The notes under the pieces: model-generated
What the model was told of the DNA's origin: nothing
Database searches by the model: none
The model's input: only the letters and a program-made list of their open reading frames with translations
Shown: positions 52,594 through 63,745 of the stretch, piece after piece
Position numbering within the stretch: position 1 is the first letter of the stretch
How the letters are laid out: every line of letters starts with the position of its first letter
Translations under genes and position numbers: made by a program
Assembly (NCBI RefSeq): GCF_900188275.1
Contig: NZ_FZNY01000007.1
Span: forward strand, 186,001 to 250,000
Source: Dokdonia pacifica
Lineage (GTDB): Bacteria > Bacteroidota > Bacteroidia > Flavobacteriales > Flavobacteriaceae
Length of the DNA: 64,000 nt
Direction: 5' to 3'

Positions 52594-52607
52594 TACAACC
52601 TACATAA

Positions 52608-54371
52608 TTACTGTTTAATAATGCGTCTCACTGTAGACGCATTATTATTTTGATCTGTGAGTTTAAGAAAATAAATGCCCGACTCAAAAGCACTAACATT
52701 AATTACCGCTTCACGCTGAACTTCTATATTATCAATAACTACTCTTCCCAATACATCATATAAAACTCCCTTTGCATATGGAGAAGACGTTTGTATTGTG
52801 ATTAAATTTTGAGCTGGGTTGGGATATATAGATATAGCTTGCAAGGCAACATCATCTACACCTAGTGTAGCTGACCTAAACTCACCGCCCTCTGGAGTTA
52901 AGTAAAAAACATCAAAAGGTTGCCCATCATTATTTGCAACAGGATCTTCAAAACCAGAAAGCAGCATAAGGATTGCTTCATTTTCTAGTCCTAAATCTTC
53001 AGTAAAAAGAGGAAAATTAAAATCAAAACTAAACGCAGAGAGTAAATTACCTCCTATATTCCCGCCGTAATCACCAATTTCAATACTAATATCTGATTGA
53101 CTTTCCCACATAGAATAAGGATTCCCATCAACCTCATCAGAATAATCGGAAAACGAAAGTAATCTACCCATCTCTAATGGAAAGGCTAATACCTGGGTCC
53201 CTTGTACATCTAATGTATGATCAAAGCCAATGGCGCCGTTATGTACTAAAATATCTAAATCTAATCCAGAGTCTGGGTTAGAGGCTTCTAGTTGTGCCCC
53301 AGCATATAAATGCATCTCAAAAGGCTCTACATCTTCATAAGCATCTGTATCAAAAATACCGTCAATGACTAGGTAATAATTTTCTTCATCTACAAATCCA
53401 AAAAAATCATTAAACAGTAAGTCATTTGTATCGCTATCTCTTACTGTTATAAGAGCTACACCTTGATCTAACAATATGTTTAAAAAGGGTGTTCCTGTTT
53501 TAAAACTTAAATCATCTGCCACCAACATTCCATTTGCATATACATCAACCTCTTCTACAGAAGTATCTGGAGCGTTATGGATAAATTGAATATTTGCAGT
53601 TTCTTCTTCACTTAGTAACACAAAGTCTCCTCCTTCTACAGGAAGGTACCAAGCATTTAAAGGTTCCCCATCATTATTATTTTCGGGATATCTAAACCCT
53701 GTCAATAGCATAATAATTGCTTGCCCTTCTAATCCTAAATCATCTGTGACAAGAGGAAAATTATACGGAAAGTAAAAAAATTGCGGGATGGTGTAAGACT
53801 CGCGTACTACACAATAAATATCATCATTACTCACCCAAGGAGAATACCCAGAATATTCAGAAAAAGAGACTGAATTTCCAAACGAAATAGGTGCCGCTAA
53901 AATTTGACAACCTTCTACAATTAGTGTATTATCAAATCCTAAAGCACCATGTTGGACCATCACATCAAGATCTACCCCTTGATCAACTTCTTCTGCTTCC
54001 AATCTCGCCCCTTCATATATAGAAACATCAAAAGGTTCAGCATCTTCATATCCTTCAGGATTATATATTCCATTTAAAACCACATAATAATTCTCTTGAT
54101 CAACAAGTGTATACTCACTAGATAGTAATACATCGTTTACATCTGTAGGATTTGTGATCACAATCTGAGTCATGTCTCCATTAAATGGAATATCTAAAAA
54201 AGCAGATCCCGTTTTAAATGTAAGATTATCTACTACCAAATTATCATCAATATATACATCAACTTCTTCTATAGAAACATCAGGAGCATTATGGATAAAT
54301 TGTATTTTAGCAGTCTGACTATATCCCAATTGGATACAGCACATAAATAGCAAGAGTAGTTTTAATTTCAT
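52608..54371 (-). CDS. Secreted DUF4397 repeat protein with T9SS sorting domain
   Basis: A 587-residue exported protein: signal peptide ([19 protein letters not shown]), two long homologous repeats (about 20-265 and 265-500) and a C-terminal type A sorting domain. The repeats begin [31 protein letters not shown] and [31 protein letters not shown], as in DUF4397. The sorting domain shows [27 protein letters not shown] and GIYFLKLTD. The type IX system secretes such proteins and cleaves the tail. The binding target is unknown. I placed the start at the ATG at 54371. Confidence 0.88.
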   Translation of the reverse strand: MKLKLLLLFMCCIQLGYSQTAKIQFIHNAPDVSIEEVDVYIDDNLVVDNLTFKTGSAFLDIPFNGDMTQIVITNPTDVNDVLLSSEYTLVDQENYYVVLNGIYNPEGYEDAEPFDVSIYEGARLEAEEVDQGVDLDVMVQHGALGFDNTLIVEGCQILAAPISFGNSVSFSEYSGYSPWVSNDDIYCVVRESYTIPQFFYFPYNFPLVTDDLGLEGQAIIMLLTGFRYPENNNDGEPLNAWYLPVEGGDFVLLSEEETANIQFIHNAPDTSVEEVDVYANGMLVADDLSFKTGTPFLNILLDQGVALITVRDSDTNDLLFNDFFGFVDEENYYLVIDGIFDTDAYEDVEPFEMHLYAGAQLEASNPDSGLDLDILVHNGAIGFDHTLDVQGTQVLAFPLEMGRLLSFSDYSDEVDGNPYSMWESQSDISIEIGDYGGNIGGNLLSAFSFDFNFPLFTEDLGLENEAILMLLSGFEDPVANNDGQPFDVFYLTPEGGEFRSATLGVDDVALQAISIYPNPAQNLITIQTSSPYAKGVLYDVLGRVVIDNIEVQREAVINVSAFESGIYFLKLTDQNNNASTVRRIIKQ

Positions 54372-54408
54372 AAGGCTTAATATCAATAAGTTAAATATAC
54401 ACAATAAT

Positions 54409-55572
54409 ATGGCTAAAATCCTCCTTTTAGGTTCTGGAGAACTTGGTAAAGAATTTGTAATTGCCGCACAACGTTTAGGACAAACTGTTATTGCGGTAGA
54501 TAGTTATGCAAATGCACCTGCAATGCAGGTTGCGCATAGTGCTGAAGTTATCAATATGCTAGATGGAGATGCTTTAGATGCTCTTGTTGCAAAACATCAA
54601 CCTGATTATATTGTTCCAGAAATTGAAGCCATACGTACAGAGCGTTTTTATAACTATGAAGAGCAAGGATATACAGTAATTCCAAGTGCAAAAGCTGCAA
54701 ATTACACCATGAATCGTAAATCTATTCGTGATCTTGCTGCAAAAGATTTAGGATTAAAAACAGCTAATTATAGATATGCCGCTTCCGCGAAAGAATTGTC
54801 AGATGCTGTTACAGAAATAGGAATGCCTTGTGTTGTAAAACCATTAATGTCTTCTAGCGGTAAAGGACAATCTACTATTAAAACGGAAGCTGATATTCAA
54901 AAAGCATGGGAGTATTCTCAAGAAGGATCCCGTGGTGATGTTGCAGAGGTTATCGTTGAAGGGTTTGTAAATTTCAATTATGAGATCACACTTCTTACTG
55001 TCACACAACGAGAGGGAGCAACATTATTTTGCCCTCCTATAGGACACAGGCAAGAAAGAGGAGATTATCAAGAAAGTTGGCAACCTGCCACTATGCAATC
55101 TGAACATCTACAAACAGCACAAGAAATGGCTAAAAAAGTAACCGATGCTTTAGGAGGTGCTGGTATCTGGGGTGTTGAATTTTTCATATCAGATGATGGC
55201 GTTTATTTTTCAGAACTCTCTCCAAGACCACACGACACAGGGATGGTCACCCTTGGAAATACTCAAAACTTCAATGAGTTTGAATTACATTTACGTGCTG
55301 TTTTAGGACTTCCTATAGCCGAAATCACACAAGAACGCATAGGAGCAAGTGCCGTAATTTTAGCAAGTGATCATTCTGACAATCCCACATTTGAAGGTAT
55401 CTCGACAATAGCCAATGCAAAAAAGTCTGATTTTAGATTATTTGGTAAGCCAACTTCAAGACCATATAGACGTATGGGAGTTGTAGTTACCTATGATTCA
55501 AAAGAAGGTGACATTACTAACGTCACTAAAAGAGCAAAAGAACTAGCTTCTAAAGTGCGTGTATTGAAATAA
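54409..55572 (+). CDS. purT: Formate-dependent GAR transformylase PurT
   Basis: A 387-residue ATP-grasp enzyme that formylates glycinamide ribonucleotide in purine synthesis. Features: [77 protein letters not shown] and [16 protein letters not shown]. It diverges from the DUF4397 gene with only 37 bases between starts. A degenerate repeat (GCTTCCGCGAAAG, 54781-54793) encodes ASAK within the enzyme. Confidence 0.96.
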   Translation: MAKILLLGSGELGKEFVIAAQRLGQTVIAVDSYANAPAMQVAHSAEVINMLDGDALDALVAKHQPDYIVPEIEAIRTERFYNYEEQGYTVIPSAKAANYTMNRKSIRDLAAKDLGLKTANYRYAASAKELSDAVTEIGMPCVVKPLMSSSGKGQSTIKTEADIQKAWEYSQEGSRGDVAEVIVEGFVNFNYEITLLTVTQREGATLFCPPIGHRQERGDYQESWQPATMQSEHLQTAQEMAKKVTDALGGAGIWGVEFFISDDGVYFSELSPRPHDTGMVTLGNTQNFNEFELHLRAVLGLPIAEITQERIGASAVILASDHSDNPTFEGISTIANAKKSDFRLFGKPTSRPYRRMGVVVTYDSKEGDITNVTKRAKELASKVRVLK

Positions 55573-55645
55573 ACGCAGTACACATAGGCATCCATAACTT
55601 ATAGAGATATAATTATTTTGTATCTTTAAGTAATTGCAGATTCCT

Positions 55646-56380
55646 ATGAAAGCACATATACGTTACATCAGCTACCTTATTATCCCATTATTATTATTTT
55701 CTTGCTCTAATGAAAAAGAAGAAGAAAACATCATTGAAACTGGCTCAATAACAGGTACCGTAAAACTATTTACATCAAGAGGTGGTTTTTATCCAAATGA
55801 AGATATGAGAGTAACCATAGAAGGAACCGATCCAGTTATTTCTGTACTTACTGACACTAATGGTAGTTATAGGTTTGATGATCTACCACACGGGCGTTAT
55901 GATTTACGTTTTGAAAAAGAGGGCTTTGGAACATTTAAAAGAGGAGACATTGTACATATTAATGAAGAAACCAATCTTGAAGCATTTGAAACATTAGGAA
56001 AAAAATCTACTACAGAAATTAGCTCATTACAACTCTTCGAAACAGACACTGGCATCACACTATCATTAAACACTTCACCTCCTTCTCATACAACAAACAT
56101 ACGCTATGTGCGAATATTTTTTAACATAGGCAGTGAAGCAAGCAATCAAACTTTTGAGTACTTCACACCTGTATTGCAATCTGAATTCACTCCGTTTTTT
56201 AGGCAATACACTTACGAAGAATTTGAAGAATTAGGATTTATTTCTGGGGCTACAATACATATAAAAGCATATGGTGAATCTTTGCTTAGCAATGAATATA
56301 ATGATCCTAATAATGGAGCCTTTATATTTCCCAATCTAAATCCAAATACAACAACTGGAATTTCTTTTGTTATGCCCTAA
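55646..56380 (+). CDS. Lipoprotein with carboxypeptidase-regulatory-like domain
   Basis: A 244-residue lipoprotein: signal ISYLIIPLLLFSCSNEKEE (Cys near 20), then a CarboxypepD_reg-like beta sandwich (about 35-110: GSITGTVKLFTSRGGFYPNEDMRVTIEG, TDTNGSYRFDDLPHGRYDLRFEKEGFGTF). A second, unassigned beta domain reaches to the C-terminus (SLQLFETDTGITLSL, TNIRYVRIFFNIG). It is probably an outer-membrane-anchored binding protein. I used the ATG at 55646 rather than an in-frame alternative four codons earlier. Its end overlaps the convergent gene by four bases. Confidence 0.75.
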   Translation: MKAHIRYISYLIIPLLLFSCSNEKEEENIIETGSITGTVKLFTSRGGFYPNEDMRVTIEGTDPVISVLTDTNGSYRFDDLPHGRYDLRFEKEGFGTFKRGDIVHINEETNLEAFETLGKKSTTEISSLQLFETDTGITLSLNTSPPSHTTNIRYVRIFFNIGSEASNQTFEYFTPVLQSEFTPFFRQYTYEEFEELGFISGATIHIKAYGESLLSNEYNDPNNGAFIFPNLNPNTTTGISFVMP

Positions 56381-57291
56381 TCTCTTACTAAAGGAAGAGT
56401 GCTACAACGCAATAAACCTTCTTGTTTTGCTATCTCTGCATAAGGCACTTCTTCTACAGTAATATTATGAGATCTTAACCAATTATTTAATCGGGTAAAA
56501 TTCTTTTCTGAAATTACAACGTCGGGAGCAATACTAAAAATATTACTATTCATATTATACATTTCATCTTTAGATATCTCAAAAACATTTTCTTTCCCAA
56601 ATAAGGCAACTAACCATTCATATTCTTCTTCTTTAAGAAAACCATTTTTATGAATAATTGCTTTATCAGTACCTACTGGTTGAAAACAACAATCTAAGTG
56701 AAGTGCATTTTCTTTTGGATCTGTATTGTGTTTTCTAAGCTCAAAAGAAACTACTTTTTTCTTAGGAAATAATTCAGCTAGATAATGTACTGCTTCTTTA
56801 TTAGTTCTTGCCGTTATAAAATCAGGATAATCTTCTCCAGTATAAGTTCCGACAAAAATAAAATCCCCCCATGGCATTACATCACCTCCTTCTACATGAG
56901 CATCTTCTGGCAACCGAAATACATGTGTTGCCGGCATTTGATCTATAACATACTGTATTGCATCTATCTCCCGCTCACGATCGGGAAGAATATTAGCCTT
57001 GATAAACTTATCATCAATAACAAAACCGATATCTCTAGAAAAAATCTGATTATAATCTTTTAATACTTCTGGTCTAAAAACTTGAACATCGTATTTTTCA
57101 AAAACAGCAGCAACAGCATCCATTTCTTTTACCATATCCTTTTCTAAAGGATACGTTCCATCTTTAATATGTTGTGCGCTTTTTGGATCGTAAGCATCCT
57201 CAATTTTTGGGGTAGGTCCACAGCTTTCTGCAGTTCCTAAAATAACTGCACGCAAACGTGAAGTTTCATCATTAACATGTAATTTAAGCAT
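56377..57291 (-). CDS. Guanidino-group-modifying enzyme (arginine deiminase / DDAH fold)
   Basis: A 304-residue amidinotransferase-superfamily protein. It shows RAVILGTAESCGPTP at the start, RDIGFVIDDKFIKAN, DAHVEGGDVMPWGDFIFVG, LHLDCCFQPVGTDKAI and the nucleophile Cys296 in LRCSTLPLVRD. The catalytic Cys close to the C-terminus, together with the His/Glu motifs, fits dimethylarginine dimethylaminohydrolase, arginine deiminase or citrulline-forming relatives. The exact substrate is open. It stands alone between a lipoprotein gene and gltA. Confidence 0.82.
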   Translation of the reverse strand: MLKLHVNDETSRLRAVILGTAESCGPTPKIEDAYDPKSAQHIKDGTYPLEKDMVKEMDAVAAVFEKYDVQVFRPEVLKDYNQIFSRDIGFVIDDKFIKANILPDREREIDAIQYVIDQMPATHVFRLPEDAHVEGGDVMPWGDFIFVGTYTGEDYPDFITARTNKEAVHYLAELFPKKKVVSFELRKHNTDPKENALHLDCCFQPVGTDKAIIHKNGFLKEEEYEWLVALFGKENVFEISKDEMYNMNSNIFSIAPDVVISEKNFTRLNNWLRSHNITVEEVPYAEIAKQEGLLRCSTLPLVRD

Positions 57292-57415
57292 AGGACTAAG
57301 ATACTAATCTCGATGTTTGAACACAAAAAATAAGAGCAAACACCTCGAGATAATTTACAGCATTATTATTTGATAGCGTCTAATTATAAAATAACTAAAA
57401 AGCTTTTTAAGTTAA

Positions 57416-57428
57416 TTTTCGCGAAAGC
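57416..57428. repeat. Partial palindromic repeat
   Basis: TTTTCGCGAAAGC, one eroded arm, in the 208-bp gap between gltA and the deiminase-type gene. Confidence 0.7.
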
Positions 57429-57446
57429 ATAATAAACAATCAAAAA

Positions 57447-57477
57447 AAAATAGCAAGCTATCTAGCTTACTATTTTT
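57447..57477 (-). terminator. Terminator after gltA
   Basis: AATAG-C-AAGCTA and TAGCTT-A-CTATT form a stem with one internal mismatch, with A/T runs on both sides. It could work in both directions and lies 23 bases beyond the gltA stop. Confidence 0.75.
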
Positions 57478-57499
57478 AATATTGTATAAAGAGTTATTA

Positions 57500-58786
57500 T
57501 TATCTTTCTGATACAGGTGCAAACTCTCTAAAATTTTCTCCTGTATAAATCTGACGCGGACGACCGATAGGTTCTTTACGCTCACGCATTTCTTTCCATT
57601 GTGCAATCCATCCAGGCAAACGTCCAAGTGCAAACATTACTGTAAACATCTCTACTGGAATTCCGAGAGCTCTATATATAATACCTGAGTAGAAATCTAC
57701 ATTAGGATATAATTTACGATCTACAAAATATTGATCTTCTAATGCTTCTTTTTCTAATCCTTTAGCTATATCTAATACTGGATCTTCTATTCCTAACATA
57801 TTTAAAACATCATCTGCTGCAACTTTTATGATTTTTGCTCGCGGATCAAAGTTTTTATATACTCTGTGACCAAAGCCCATTAAACGGAAAGGATCTTGTT
57901 TATCTTTTGCTTTTGCCATATACTTTTTAGTATCCCCTCCATCTTCTTTAATTGCCTCAAGCATTTCTATTACTGCTTGATTAGCTCCTCCGTGTAGTGG
58001 TCCCCATAATGCTGAAATACCCGCTGAGATAGATGCAAATAATCCCGCATGAGCAGATCCTACTATACGTACTGTTGAGGTAGAACAATTTTGCTCATGG
58101 TCTGCATGTAGAATTAATAATTTATCAAGTGCATCTATAACTGACTGATCAGCTTTATACTCTTCATTAGCTTTTGAGAACATCATCTTATGAAGGTTTG
58201 CAACATACCCTAAACTATTATCTCCATAATCTAATGGCTGACTCTTCTTCTTGCGTAAAGCCCAAGATGCTAGTACTGGGAATTTTGCCAATAACTTTAC
58301 AATAGTTGTATACATCTCTTCTTCTGAGTCTACATTTACAGAAGTAGGGTTAAAAGCAATAAGCGCTGATGTTAAAGCACTCAGCACACCCATAGGATGA
58401 GCCGACTTAGGAAAACCATCTAGGATTTTCTTCATATCCTCATCTACATGAGATTCTGCTTTTATATCATTATGAAATTTATCTAATTGTACTTTTGAAG
58501 GAAGTTCTCCAAAAATTAGTAAGTATGCTACTTCTAAAAAGTCTGCTTTTTCTGCTAAAGCTTCTATAGAGTATCCTCTGTAGCGCAAAATTCCTTTTTC
58601 TCCATCTAAAAAAGTAATACCACTTTCACAAGAACCCGTATTTTTATATCCAGGATCTATTGTAGTGACGCCGCCTGTTACTCCTCTAAGCGTTTTTATA
58701 TCAATTGCTTTTTCGTTTTCTGTGCCTGTTATAATAGGAAAATCATATGATTGATCGCCTATGGTTAGCGTTGCTTTATCTGCCAT
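57500..58786 (-). CDS. gltA: Citrate synthase
   Basis: A 428-residue type II (hexameric, Gram-negative-type) citrate synthase catalysing the first TCA-cycle step. Features: DPGYKNTGSCESGITFLDGEKGILRYRGY, HADHEQNCSTSTVRIVGSAHAG, WGPLHGGANQAV, MGFGHRVYKNFDPRA and the C-terminal WIAQWKEMRERKEPIGRPRQIYTG. Catalytic His and Asp residues are in place. It is monocistronic with its own terminator. Confidence 0.97.
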   Translation of the reverse strand: MADKATLTIGDQSYDFPIITGTENEKAIDIKTLRGVTGGVTTIDPGYKNTGSCESGITFLDGEKGILRYRGYSIEALAEKADFLEVAYLLIFGELPSKVQLDKFHNDIKAESHVDEDMKKILDGFPKSAHPMGVLSALTSALIAFNPTSVNVDSEEEMYTTIVKLLAKFPVLASWALRKKKSQPLDYGDNSLGYVANLHKMMFSKANEEYKADQSVIDALDKLLILHADHEQNCSTSTVRIVGSAHAGLFASISAGISALWGPLHGGANQAVIEMLEAIKEDGGDTKKYMAKAKDKQDPFRLMGFGHRVYKNFDPRAKIIKVAADDVLNMLGIEDPVLDIAKGLEKEALEDQYFVDRKLYPNVDFYSGIIYRALGIPVEMFTVMFALGRLPGWIAQWKEMRERKEPIGRPRQIYTGENFREFAPVSER

Positions 58787-59024
58787 TCTTTTTTTGAAAA
58801 ATTTAAGGTGATTATTCCTTTGTTTAGAAGGATTGCTAATTTACAAAAAAACAGTCGGTTTTTTTAATATTTCCCTACAGTAAAGCATATAAAAAAAACT
58901 TAAATTATCAATTAAAAGTATTTATAAGTCATTAATTAAAATAAAAAATACTCTGCAATCTATTAGTATGACTAGGATAAGAACAGCTTTTTTATAAGTA
59001 ACAAAAATAATTTATAATTTCTTA

Positions 59025-59044
59025 TACGCTTTCGCGAAAGCGTA
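59025..59044. repeat. Palindromic repeat, perfect 20-bp copy
   Basis: TACGCTTTCGCGAAAGCGTA upstream of gltA, about 240 bases before its start. Confidence 0.96.
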
Positions 59045-59134
59045 CCCAATCCTCATATTTGTTAAAAAACAGATAAATAGTTTCTAAAATTGACCACCAA
59101 TTTTTCCCTTTTATAGAAGAAATAGATAAAATAA

Positions 59135-59280
59135 AAAAGAGCTTATACCATAGCATAAGCTCTTTACCCAACTTCAAACCTAAATTTTGGTGTTTTTATA
59201 TACCAAAAAATAATTCTTAAAAAGAGCGAGTTACTCAGCGTTGAAGCATCATCTCCCGCTCTTTACCCAACTTAAAATCA
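59135..59280 (-). ncRNA. Candidate structured RNA: two related hairpins in tandem
   Basis: On the minus strand AAGTTGGGTAAAGAGC occurs twice, about 95 bases apart. Each copy opens a hairpin closed by GCTCTTTTT: a longer one with GGGAGATGATGCTTCAACGC inside (about 59223-59275), and a short one with a 9-bp stem (59135-59166). Both hairpins end in T runs like terminators. The shared leader suggests a duplicated small RNA or a tandem terminator unit. It may be related to structured RNAs known in Flavobacteria such as the Flavo-1 motif, but I could not verify that. Confidence 0.4.
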
Positions 59281-59640
59281 TTTTGCTTGTTTATTCACTA
59301 ACGTGCAATACAATCGTTGAGTTAAGAATTTAAAAGATGAAGTTAGTTTTGTTATAACTTTAAAATAATAGTAAACTATTATATCAAACTAAATAGGTGA
59401 TCTTTTAAGTTCTAATAGATTTGGATGATAAAAGTATATAAAAAGTACACAAGCAACAAAAATAAAAAGAAAGATAATTCTTACATATGTTAATATTTAA
59501 TATAAATATTTGAATATTAAATACTTATGTTTTAATTTATTTTATAATTGTTTTTGATAATGCTCAAAAAATAGTAATACAATTGCCAATAAATTTGTAT
59601 TTAATCTATTAAATATGTCTTTTAGCGATAATTTAACATA

Positions 59641-59666
59641 AAAAAGCCTCCCGATTGGGAGGCTTT
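59641..59666 (-). terminator. Terminator after eno
   Basis: AAAGCCTCCC and GGGAGGCTTT pair around a 4-base loop. On the minus strand the stem is followed by six T. It lies 21 bases past the enolase stop. Confidence 0.93.
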
Positions 59667-59686
59667 AAATTCTTCAGTTTTGACTA

Positions 59687-60982
<1,296 letters not shown>

Positions 60983-60995
60983 TTATTTGATGGTC

Positions 60996-61022
60996 GAAAG
61001 ATACAATTTGTCACCTTTACAA
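60996..61022 (-). promoter_or_regulatory. Candidate eno promoter
   Basis: On the minus strand TTG (61022-61020) and TATCTTTC (61003-60996) are separated by 16 bases. This is one mismatch from the TAnnTTTG -7 element, 20 bases before the enolase ATG. Confidence 0.45.
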
Positions 61023-61099
61023 CCTGAAAAATTGGTCAATAGTCGCGATAACGTTTTCGCAAAACTGTTATCTAAAAATTCAACTACGACAGTTACAAT

Positions 61100-62212
61100 T
61101 TATGCTTTTACTTTTTTGATATTTTCTATAAACTGATCAAAAAGATACGTAGCATCATTAGGTCCTGGACTAGCTTCTGGGTGATACTGTACAGAGAAAC
61201 AATTCTTATCTTTAATTCTAATTCCTGCAACAGTATGATCATTCAAATGCACATGCGTAATCTCTACATTCTGATTTGCCTCAGTTTCTTCACGATTAAT
61301 AGCAAATCCATGGTTTTGAGAAGTAATTTCTCCTTTACCCGTAATTAAGTTTTTTACAGGGTGATTTATTCCTCTATGTCCATTATGCATTTTATACGTA
61401 GAAATACCATTTGCTAATGCAATAACTTGATGCCCTAAACATATTCCAAATAATGGTTGATCATCTGCTATTATATCTTTGGCCACCTGAATTGCGCTAT
61501 CTAAAGGCTCTGGATCTCCTGGCCCATTAGATAAAAAATACCCATCTGCATTCCATTCTTGCATCTCTTTATAAGAAGTGTTATATGGGAATACTTTTAT
61601 ATATGCTCCTCTTTTTGAAAGATTACGTAAAATATTACGTTTAATTCCAATATCTAAAGCAGCAATTTTTATTTCAGAATTTTCTTCACCAAAATAATAA
61701 GGCTCTTTTGTAGATACCTTTGATGCAAGTTCCAAACCATTCATACTTGGAACTTCAGCAAGTTTTTCTTTAAGAGCATCTATATTATCCACATCTGTAG
61801 AGATAACTGCATTCATAGCACCGTTGTCTCTTATATAAGATACTAATGCTCTTGTATCGACTTCAGATATTGCAAATAAATTATTAGTAGCTAGAAACTC
61901 TTCTAAGGATTCTTGAGCATCCTTCCTAGAATAGGTGTAACTAAAATTTCTACAAATAAGACCTGATATTTTAACTCCTTCAGATTCTGTTTCTTCATCT
62001 GTAGCTCCATAGTTTCCTATATGTGCATTTGTAGTAACCATGAGTTGTCCAAAATAAGAAGGATCTGTGAAAATCTCTTGATACCCTGTCATTCCAGTAT
62101 TAAAGCAAACTTCCCCAAAAGATGTACCTTCTACATCACCAACAGATTTTCCATGGAAGATAGTTCCATCTGCTAGTAAAATAAGTGCTGGACGTCGAGA
62201 TTGATATTTCAT
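61100..62212 (-). CDS. carA: Carbamoyl-phosphate synthase small subunit
   Basis: A 370-residue glutaminase subunit supplying ammonia for carbamoyl phosphate (pyrimidine and arginine synthesis). Features: [43 protein letters not shown] in the N-terminal domain, and the class I amidotransferase site [16 protein letters not shown] with the nucleophile Cys and [13 protein letters not shown] with the His-Glu pair. The large subunit carB is not in the window. A TATATTTG -7 element lies at 62236-62229. Confidence 0.97.
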   Translation of the reverse strand: [370 protein letters not shown]

Positions 62213-62228
62213 ATGATTATAATTTGTG

Positions 62229-62236
62229 CAAATATA
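62229..62236 (-). promoter_or_regulatory. -7 promoter element of carA
   Basis: TATATTTG on the minus strand, 17 bases before the carA ATG. The nearest upstream TTG is 23 bases away, longer than usual. The transcript would have a very short leader. Confidence 0.4.
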
Positions 62237-62264
62237 TTATATAGCTTAAAATACTAAGGCAAAA

Positions 62265-62295
62265 AAAAAGAGCTTTTTATCAAAGCTCTTTTTTA
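62265..62295 (-). terminator. Terminator upstream of carA, after the secreted paralogue
   Basis: AAAAAGAGCTTT and AAAGCTCTTTTT pair around a short loop with T runs on both strands. It separates the paralogue pair from carA. Confidence 0.88.
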
Positions 62296-62310
62296 AAATG
62301 TTAATATCTA

Positions 62311-63012
62311 TTATAAATTATTGTAATGCAAAAATAATCTTTTCACATCTTTATCTTTCTTAAAAGACAGTTTGTTCTTTTTTGCAAAGGACTTAATCTC
62401 TTCTGACTTAGAGCCAAAGACCTTAAGCAACTCTGCTTTTTTTAATTTTATAGGAGTAATTGAACCATTTCTTTCTAAATAGTATTTATAGGATATCACA
62501 TACTCATCATTACCTTGACCTGTAGTAGGCGAAAAAACACCTCCTCTTACAGTTAGTTTATAATCTTTAAGTAACGACAACTCTTCACTCTCACCTACTA
62601 TCTCCATAAAAATGCTACCATTTTCATCATTCTTATGCACTACTTTAAAATTCTTGTTATTAATAACAATCTTTTTAAAGTTTACGGTATTAAATTCATG
62701 TACTGAATCTTTACTTATTTTAGAAACAAATACATCTTTTTGAACATCATAATTGAGGTTACCAATTCTGTATTTTTTATTTTTTGCGGTTTCTAAAACG
62801 CCTACATTTTTCCAATCATCGTATAAATACTTGGAACCTTCTATATTAGTAGGAGCAATATAAGATATCGCAAAAGTAGGGCTTGCAGGTTGATCATTAG
62901 TAACCTGACCTAAACTAAGCGTATTTCTAAAAGTATCTCCTCCAGCATCGTCTCCTTGTGAAAACGAAACAAAACCTGTCATAACTAGCACTAAAAAAAT
63001 TATCTTTTTCAT
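62311..63012 (-). CDS. Secreted protein of unknown function, paralogue A
   Basis: A 233-residue exported protein with a signal peptide (MKKIIFLVLVMTGFVSFSQG). The mature part has EGSKYLYDDWKNVGVLET, RIGNLNYDVQKDVFVSKIS, FKKIVINNKNFKVV, YKYYLERNGSITPIKLKKAELLKVFGSKSEEIKSFAKKNKLSFKKDKDVKRLFLHYNNL. The last 50 residues look like a small helical Lys-rich domain. It matches the next gene along its length and lies 28 bases after it. No family name was recognised. It is probably a periplasmic or surface protein. Confidence 0.75.
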   Translation of the reverse strand: MKKIIFLVLVMTGFVSFSQGDDAGGDTFRNTLSLGQVTNDQPASPTFAISYIAPTNIEGSKYLYDDWKNVGVLETAKNKKYRIGNLNYDVQKDVFVSKISKDSVHEFNTVNFKKIVINNKNFKVVHKNDENGSIFMEIVGESEELSLLKDYKLTVRGGVFSPTTGQGNDEYVISYKYYLERNGSITPIKLKKAELLKVFGSKSEEIKSFAKKNKLSFKKDKDVKRLFLHYNNL

Positions 63013-63040
63013 ATCAATTTATTTTTAGAGAGTGCTGTTA

Positions 63041-63745
63041 TTATAATGTTCTGTAATAGCTAACGATCTTTTGTAAATCTCTTTCGTTTTTGAAATTAAG
63101 GTTATTGTCTTTAGCATATTGCTCAACCACTGAAGATTTAGAACCTGCTGCCTTAAGGATTTCAGATTTTTTAAGCTTAAGTCTTTTGAAAGACTTTCCT
63201 TTCTTAACATAGTAGCTATCTCTCATGATATATTTATCATTTGCGCGAGCTAGTAAAGGGTTAGGATTACCTTCTCTGATATCTATAGTGTAATTCTTAT
63301 AAATTTCAAAGTCATCAGTTTCAGCTATAACTTCAAATACTCTATAACTACCATCTACAGGAGAGTAAATATTTTTGAAAACTCTATTGTTTATTACAAT
63401 TTTTTCAATGTTTGTAAAATTAAAAGTAAAAATAGTTTCCTTATCTATTTTTGATTCAAAAACATTACGTTTTGCATTAAAATTAATATTACTATTAAGT
63501 CTAATAGGTTTTTCTTGAGTAGTTGTTACAATAAGTGTATTATTATACCATGTATCAAATAAGTATACCGTCCCTTCTATAGGTCTTGGTGGATTACGCA
63601 CAATACTAGATGCTCCAATATTTGCGCCATCAGGTCCATATGTTGCAAGTGCGTTTAATGCATTATTATTTGCATCTACAGCTTGTGCATATCCGTATCC
63701 CATCGTAAACATTAAGGATACTAAAACAATCATTAATTTTTTCAT
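63041..63745 (-). CDS. Secreted protein of unknown function, paralogue B
   Basis: A 234-residue exported protein with a signal peptide (MKKLMIVLVSLMFTMGYGYAQA). Conserved blocks match paralogue A in the same order: EGTVYLFDTWYNNTLIV, RLNSNINFNAKRNVFESKIDKETI, IEKIVINNRVFKNI, FKRLKLKKSEILKAAGSKSSVVEQYAKDNNLNFKNERDLQKIVSYYRTL. The tandem arrangement suggests duplication. Function is unknown. It lies between the rplQ terminator and paralogue A, in the same orientation as both. Confidence 0.75.
   Translation of the reverse strand: MKKLMIVLVSLMFTMGYGYAQAVDANNNALNALATYGPDGANIGASSIVRNPPRPIEGTVYLFDTWYNNTLIVTTTQEKPIRLNSNINFNAKRNVFESKIDKETIFTFNFTNIEKIVINNRVFKNIYSPVDGSYRVFEVIAETDDFEIYKNYTIDIREGNPNPLLARANDKYIMRDSYYVKKGKSFKRLKLKKSEILKAAGSKSSVVEQYAKDNNLNFKNERDLQKIVSYYRTL

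Larger units (their letters stand above)
58787..59686. other. 900-bp non-coding interval between gltA and eno
   Basis: An unusually long gap for this gene-dense core region. It holds the gltA leader, one perfect palindromic repeat (59025-59044), two related terminator-like hairpins (59135-59280), a very AT-rich 300-bp stretch and the eno terminator. No open frame with coding character was seen on either strand. Confidence 0.75.

Noticed and set aside
57412-57633. Small minus-strand frame at the 3' end of gltA
   Set aside because: It overlaps conserved citrate synthase codons in another frame and reads through the terminator and repeat.
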